Part shown: one piece after another, positions 7,007-10,146 of the stretch
Position numbering within the stretch: position 1 is the stretch's first letter
Layout of the letters: each line of letters begins with the position of its first letter
Assembly (NCBI GenBank): GCA_903858975.1
Contig: CAIOKW010000188.1
Coordinates: forward strand, 1-10,146
DNA: 10,146 nucleotides
DNA from: Oligoflexia bacterium
Lineage (GTDB): Bacteria > Bdellovibrionota > UBA1018 > CAIMNF01
Direction: 5' to 3'
Translations under genes and position numbers: made by a program
The notes under the pieces: model-generated
Seen by the model: only the letters and a program-made list of their open reading frames with translations
Told to the model about the DNA's origin: nothing
The model's database searches: none

Positions 7007-7012
7007 TCAGGG

Positions 7013-7798
7013 ATGTACATTCGTGGAGATTGGATTAAAAAGACGGAGTTTCACCCCACTGCCCAGGACGGTGTTCTGAGAGAAGTGCTCAAGCGCAGTG
7101 AGGAAGCCATTGGGAAGAAGGAACTTCCGGTGGTCGTTTTTGACCTCGATTCTACTTTGTTTGATGTATCCAGAAGATCATTTGAGATTTTAAAAGAGTG
7201 GCTGACCCATAGTGAAACCGAGGCCTTCGGTGAGACGCGTTCTAAGCTCTCGGATCTTGATCCTGGAGAAATGAGGTATTCACTTGAAGACGTTTGGGAG
7301 ATTAAGAAAATTCCCCTGGACCAGCCCCCATATGATCATCATCTGAAGCATGCCAAACAATTTTGGAGAAAACGGTTTTTTGGTAATGATTATTTAAAGC
7401 ACGATGAGCCGACGCCCGGAGCGGTGGCTTTCGTAAATGAACTTTATCAAATGGGAGCAATGATCGTTTATCTGACGGGTAGGGATGTTCCGCAAATGGC
7501 TTTTGGAACCTTTGATCAACTCAAAATGCATGGGCTTCCGATTGAGATGGAGCGGACCCGATTGATCTTGAAACCCAAGCGCCATATTGATGATTTGTCG
7601 TTCAAGAGTGGAGCCGCAAAAACGATCATGGAGTTCGGGAAGGTGATCGCAAGTTTCGAAAACGAACCCAAGAATCTGATAGCGATGTCAGAGGCTTTTT
7701 CAAAAGAAACTATGAATGTTTTTATCGAAACGGTGAGTAGTGATCACCCGGCACCCGTCGGAAAAGGGATCTATCGGATTCGGGAGTTTCATTTTTAA
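7013..7798 (+). CDS. HAD-superfamily hydrolase (predicted phosphatase)
   Basis: The 261-residue cytoplasmic protein has the haloacid dehalogenase core. Motif I is VVVFDLDSTLFD, with nucleophile D44 and general acid/base D46, the D-x-D-x-T pattern typical of phosphatases. Motif II is IVYLTGR (T155). A lysine in LSFKSGAAK (K198) probably serves as motif III. Motif IV is seen as IASFENEPKNL (213-223) with E216 and E218, where most members have two aspartates, so magnesium coordination is by glutamates or the match is atypical. A helical cap of about 85 residues (roughly 52-137) sits between motifs I and II. The substrate is unknown, probably a small phosphorylated metabolite. An in-frame TAA at 7001 excludes earlier starts, leaving ATG 7013. 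It has no properly spaced Shine-Dalgarno, only CAGGG touching the start. The gene is divergent from the S53 peptidase and 80 bases ahead of the radical SAM gene. Confidence 0.85.
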   Translation: MYIRGDWIKKTEFHPTAQDGVLREVLKRSEEAIGKKELPVVVFDLDSTLFDVSRRSFEILKEWLTHSETEAFGETRSKLSDLDPGEMRYSLEDVWEIKKIPLDQPPYDHHLKHAKQFWRKRFFGNDYLKHDEPTPGAVAFVNELYQMGAMIVYLTGRDVPQMAFGTFDQLKMHGLPIEMERTRLILKPKRHIDDLSFKSGAAKTIMEFGKVIASFENEPKNLIAMSEAFSKETMNVFIETVSSDHPAPVGKGIYRIREFHF

Positions 7799-7833
7799 AC
7801 TAGCATCGTTTATTTGTGATGAGTTTTGGGATC

Positions 7834-7866
7834 TTGCGTGAAAATTCATTGTTTTTATGCTAAGAT
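7834..7866 (+). promoter_or_regulatory. Possible promoter for the radical SAM-lipoprotein pair
   Basis: TATGCTAAGAT (7856-7866) offers two -10 readings. One is TATGCT, with TTGCGT (7834-7839) as -35 at 16 bases. The other is an extended TGC-TAAGAT (7858-7866) without a good -35. Transcription would begin about 4 to 12 bases before ATG 7879. The rest of the 7799-7878 gap shows no terminator. Confidence 0.4.
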
Positions 7867-7878
7867 TCGCAGCAAATC

Positions 7879-9783
7879 ATGAAGCAGTCGCGGCAGAAAA
7901 TTTTAAGTCTCATTCCTCCTTTGGTTCAGGTGAATACTCCGTATCCATCGACGAGTTTCATTACTGGGTTTTTGCATTCTATCGGTTACGAAGCTGCGCA
8001 AGATGATCTTGGGTTAAAATTAGTTCTGAAGCTTTTTTCTCGGGCTGGGCTCATTCAGGTGAGGTCTCATTTAGAGAATCGAATGAAGCATGAGCCCGAG
8101 CTGATGCATGATCCGAGTCTGCAGTTTTTTCTTCAAGCCTTTAGTGAATATGAAAAGACCATTGAGCCAACGATTGCGTTTCTTCAGGGAAGGGATCCAA
8201 CCTTAGCGCATCGAATTGCCGCTCGAACACTCTTGCCAGAAGGTCCACGGTTTCAAACGGTTGAGGAAGATGATCTCGCGTGGGCCTTTGGATTGATGGG
8301 AACCCAGGATCAGGCGAAGCATCTTGCGAGTATGTATGTGGATGACCTTACGGATATTATATCTAAAGGGGTCGACCCTCAATTTTCACTCTCTCGCTAT
8401 GGCGACAAGCTCGCTGCAAGTCAGGCAAGTTTTGATCCCCTTTTGAGGGCCCTGGAGGGTCCGAAAACGCTAATTTCTAACATGCTCGAGGAGTTGGTGG
8501 AGCAGGTTCTTAAGCTGCATCAACCCGACGTTGTTTTTTTAACCGTTCCTTTTCCGGGGTGTGTGCTGGGGGCGCTTCAGATTGCTAAAGTGGTAAAACA
8601 AAAAAACCCGGGAATTAAAGTCGGGCTCGGGGGCGGGTATGTGAATACGGAACTTCGCTCTTTGAAGGATGCCCGAATTTTTAATTATGTCGATGCCATT
8701 ACCTTAGATGATGGGGAGCGACCAATTGAGTGTTTACTGGAGTATTGGAGAGGGGAGTGCGAGCGCGGTCAGTTGCTTCGGACTTTTCTGCGTTCAGAAA
8801 AGATCCATTCTGCAGTAGAGTGGAGCACCAATAGTGAAATTCATGATCATCCTCAGACCACAACGGGATATCCTACCTTAATTGGCTTACCCATGGGGAG
8901 TTACCTTTCTCTGGTGGAGATGTTAAACCCGATGCATCGATTTTGGTCGGATCTTCACTGGAATAAATTGATGCTTGCCCACGGCTGTTATTGGCATCAG
9001 TGTTCATTTTGTGACATCAGTCTTGATTATATCAAGCGATATGAAATTTCGCCAACGGCCCTCACCGTAGAACGAATGAAGCGATTGAAGGCGGAGAGTA
9101 ACTCGAGCGGATTTCACTTTGTGGATGAAGCGGCTCCTCCCGCACTCCTCAAGGATCTTTCAAAAGAATTGATCAAAGAGGGACTCAACTTTAGTTGGTG
9201 GGGCAATATCCGCTTCGAAAAGACGTTTACCCGAGATGTTACCGAATTGATGAGTGATGCGGGTTGTGTAGCGGTTTCTGGTGGGCTCGAAGTGGCCTCT
9301 GATCGGCTATTGAAGAAAATGAAGAAAGGGGTGACGGTCGAGCAGGTGGCTCGAGTGACCCGTAATTTCCGGGACTCTAAAGTGCTCGTTCATGCTTACT
9401 TGATGTATGGGTTTCCAACCCAGACAGTTCAGGAGACGATTGATAGCTTAGAGCGGGTACGCCAACTCTTTAAAGCGGGTTGCCTGAGTTCGGCGTTTTG
9501 GCATCGATTTTCGACCACGGCTCACTCAGCGGTGGGCTTGAATCCAGCCGACTTCGGCGTAAGTTTACAAAAGCAAGGGGATGTCCTTTTTGCTGAAAAT
9601 GACCTCCCTTTTGTCGACTCAACGGGAGTGGACCACGATCGTCTTGGGTTTGGCCTGAGAAAGGCTGTATACAACTATATGCTCGGAATTGGGCTCGATG
9701 AGGATGTCAGAAACTGGTTTGGGGTCAAAGTTCCAAAAGCCCAAGTCGACCCTCGAATGATAGAGAAGGCACTCGATTTGTGA
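7879..9783 (+). CDS. B12-binding-domain-type radical SAM protein with CX4CX2C cluster motif
   Basis: The 634-residue protein has the layout of cobalamin-binding radical SAM enzymes. The opening SLIPPLVQVNTPYPSTSFITGFLHSIG is typical of the family. A Rossmann-like domain follows (about 215-300) with PDVVFLTVPFPG, GIKVGLGGGYVN (245-256) and ITLDDGERP. The radical SAM core follows. The iron-sulfur ligands are C370, C375 and C378 in GCYWHQCSFC, giving CX4CX2C instead of the usual CX3CX2C. I recall GCYW-type motifs from relatives such as RiPP-maturation enzymes. Later core signatures are WWGNIRFEK, VSGGLEVASDRLLKKMKKGV (467-486) and AYLMYGFPTQT. The B12-type domain lacks the DxHxxG histidine motif, so cobalamin, if bound, is not coordinated by that His. 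No auxiliary cysteine cluster is seen. The reaction is unknown; the family includes methyltransferases and ring-forming enzymes. No precursor peptide or known pathway partner adjoins it. Its stop overlaps the GTG of a lipoprotein gene. Confidence 0.85.
   Translation: MKQSRQKILSLIPPLVQVNTPYPSTSFITGFLHSIGYEAAQDDLGLKLVLKLFSRAGLIQVRSHLENRMKHEPELMHDPSLQFFLQAFSEYEKTIEPTIAFLQGRDPTLAHRIAARTLLPEGPRFQTVEEDDLAWAFGLMGTQDQAKHLASMYVDDLTDIISKGVDPQFSLSRYGDKLAASQASFDPLLRALEGPKTLISNMLEELVEQVLKLHQPDVVFLTVPFPGCVLGALQIAKVVKQKNPGIKVGLGGGYVNTELRSLKDARIFNYVDAITLDDGERPIECLLEYWRGECERGQLLRTFLRSEKIHSAVEWSTNSEIHDHPQTTTGYPTLIGLPMGSYLSLVEMLNPMHRFWSDLHWNKLMLAHGCYWHQCSFCDISLDYIKRYEISPTALTVERMKRLKAESNSSGFHFVDEAAPPALLKDLSKELIKEGLNFSWWGNIRFEKTFTRDVTELMSDAGCVAVSGGLEVASDRLLKKMKKGVTVEQVARVTRNFRDSKVLVHAYLMYGFPTQTVQETIDSLERVRQLFKAGCLSSAFWHRFSTTAHSAVGLNPADFGVSLQKQGDVLFAENDLPFVDSTGVDHDRLGFGLRKAVYNYMLGIGLDEDVRNWFGVKVPKAQVDPRMIEKALDL
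9762..9769 (+). promoter_or_regulatory. Ribosome-binding site for the terminal lipoprotein gene
   Basis: AGAGAAGG lies ten bases before GTG 9780 and inside the end of the radical SAM gene. It favours GTG 9780 over the later ATG 9810, which has no comparable site. Confidence 0.5.
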
Positions 9784-10146
9784 AAAAAAACTCTGTATCC
9801 TTGAAGAACATGGATACTCAAATCCTTCCCTTGTTTTTGATTCCTTTTTTTATAGGGTGCTCGATTTCTAAACCCTGTACGGAAGCGGGGGATGTGTCTT
9901 GGAATCCTAGAGTGGTGGGCGACAAACGGTGCACACAAAAAACACTCAAAGACGGTAAAGTGGTCAATCACGGATGGTTTACCCAAGCCTATCAATCCAC
10001 AGGCACCATTGCTCTCGAGGGAAATTTTGAAGAGGGTAAGAAAGATGGTCTTTGGATCTATTGCGCCGAGGATGGACATTTAGTTTCAGTAAAGTATTTT
10101 GACCGCGGAGTCGAAAAAACTCCTCCGATAGAAATCCAAAAGAAGA
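9780..10146 (+). CDS. Lipoprotein with YwqK/MORN-like repeats, 3' end beyond the window
   Basis: An open frame runs from 9780 through the right edge (about 122 codons seen). From GTG 9780 the product starts MKKNSVSLKNMDTQILPL, then LIPFFIGCSIS with a lipobox (FIGC). The lysine-rich n-region supports this start; ATG 9810 would give MDTQ, with no positive charge before the hydrophobic stretch, so it is the less likely alternative. GTG 9780 overlaps the radical SAM stop (GTGA), implying coupling. The mature part contains DGKVVNHGWFTQAYQSTGT and LEGNFEEGKKDGLWIYCAEDG followed by VKYFDRG. This is the G-x-Y-x-x-G-x-x-x-x-G pattern of MORN-2/YwqK-type repeats, found in many surface proteins and often labelled antitoxin without evidence. 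Extra cysteines occur in KPCTEAG, KRCTQK and IYCAED. The function is unknown; the protein is probably anchored on the envelope. Residue +2 is Ser, compatible with outer-membrane sorting. Confidence 0.7.
   Translation, partial: MKKNSVSLKNMDTQILPLFLIPFFIGCSISKPCTEAGDVSWNPRVVGDKRCTQKTLKDGKVVNHGWFTQAYQSTGTIALEGNFEEGKKDGLWIYCAEDGHLVSVKYFDRGVEKTPPIEIQKK

Noticed and set aside
8372..9755. The string GTCGACCCTC occurring near 8372 and again near 9746
   Set aside because: Two ten-base copies inside one gene encoding similar VDP residues; consistent with chance and codon use.
9675..10079. Minus-strand 134-codon open frame across the radical SAM end and lipoprotein gene
   Set aside because: No recognisable protein features; it is antisense to two better supported genes.
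9892..10083. Plus-strand 63-codon open frame at the right end
   Set aside because: It overlaps the lipoprotein frame, which has a lipobox and repeat pattern; this frame shows neither.

Overview
The window is a compact stretch of bacterial chromosome with nine genes, two of them cut by the window edges, and almost no non-coding DNA. Protein content (EttA, lipobox lipoproteins, an OmpA-type peptidoglycan-binding lipoprotein, several secreted hydrolases) points to a Gram-negative bacterium. The impression of gene style and protein similarity is of the Bdellovibrionota / old deltaproteobacterial neighbourhood, but this is a recollection-based guess and no marker in the window proves it. There are no rRNA or tRNA genes, insertion sequences, integrases or CRISPR arrays, and the region reads as ordinary chromosome.

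Layout. (1) 1-1212: the 3' end of ettA (ABC-F ribosome factor), overlapping by one base with a flavodoxin-fold NADPH-dependent FMN reductase-like gene. (2) 1307-3909: a promoter with near-consensus boxes drives a secreted UshA-like metallophosphoesterase/5'-nucleotidase, translationally coupled (ATGA) to a cytoplasmic BtpA/SgcQ-family TIM-barrel protein. (3) 3935-5411: a clear sigma70-type promoter and strong ribosome-binding site precede an OmpA-domain lipoprotein. (4) 5415-6893, minus strand, convergent with it at 3 bp: a secreted S53 (sedolisin/kumamolisin) serine-carboxyl peptidase with prodomain and intact catalytic residues. (5) 6894-7012: a divergent control region with a perfect 12-bp palindrome. 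(6) 7013-7798: a HAD-superfamily phosphatase-like protein. (7) 7879-10146: a B12-binding-type radical SAM enzyme with a CX4CX2C cluster motif, whose stop overlaps (GTGA) the likely start of a lipoprotein with YwqK/MORN-like repeats that runs off the window.

How they fit. Five products appear exported or envelope-bound (nucleotidase, OmpA lipoprotein, S53 peptidase, YwqK-like lipoprotein) or closely coupled to one that is (radical SAM protein), so envelope and extracellular degradation is a common thread. No single pathway links all genes. The two tight pairs worth attention are nucleotidase-BtpA and radical SAM-lipoprotein.

The most interesting non-gene signal is in the gene starts. Genes inside operons have good Shine-Dalgarno sequences. 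Four of the five genes that begin a transcription unit have none, and a -10-like element lies only a few bases before the start codon. This suggests leaderless or near-leaderless mRNAs. No clearly new defence or mobile system was found.
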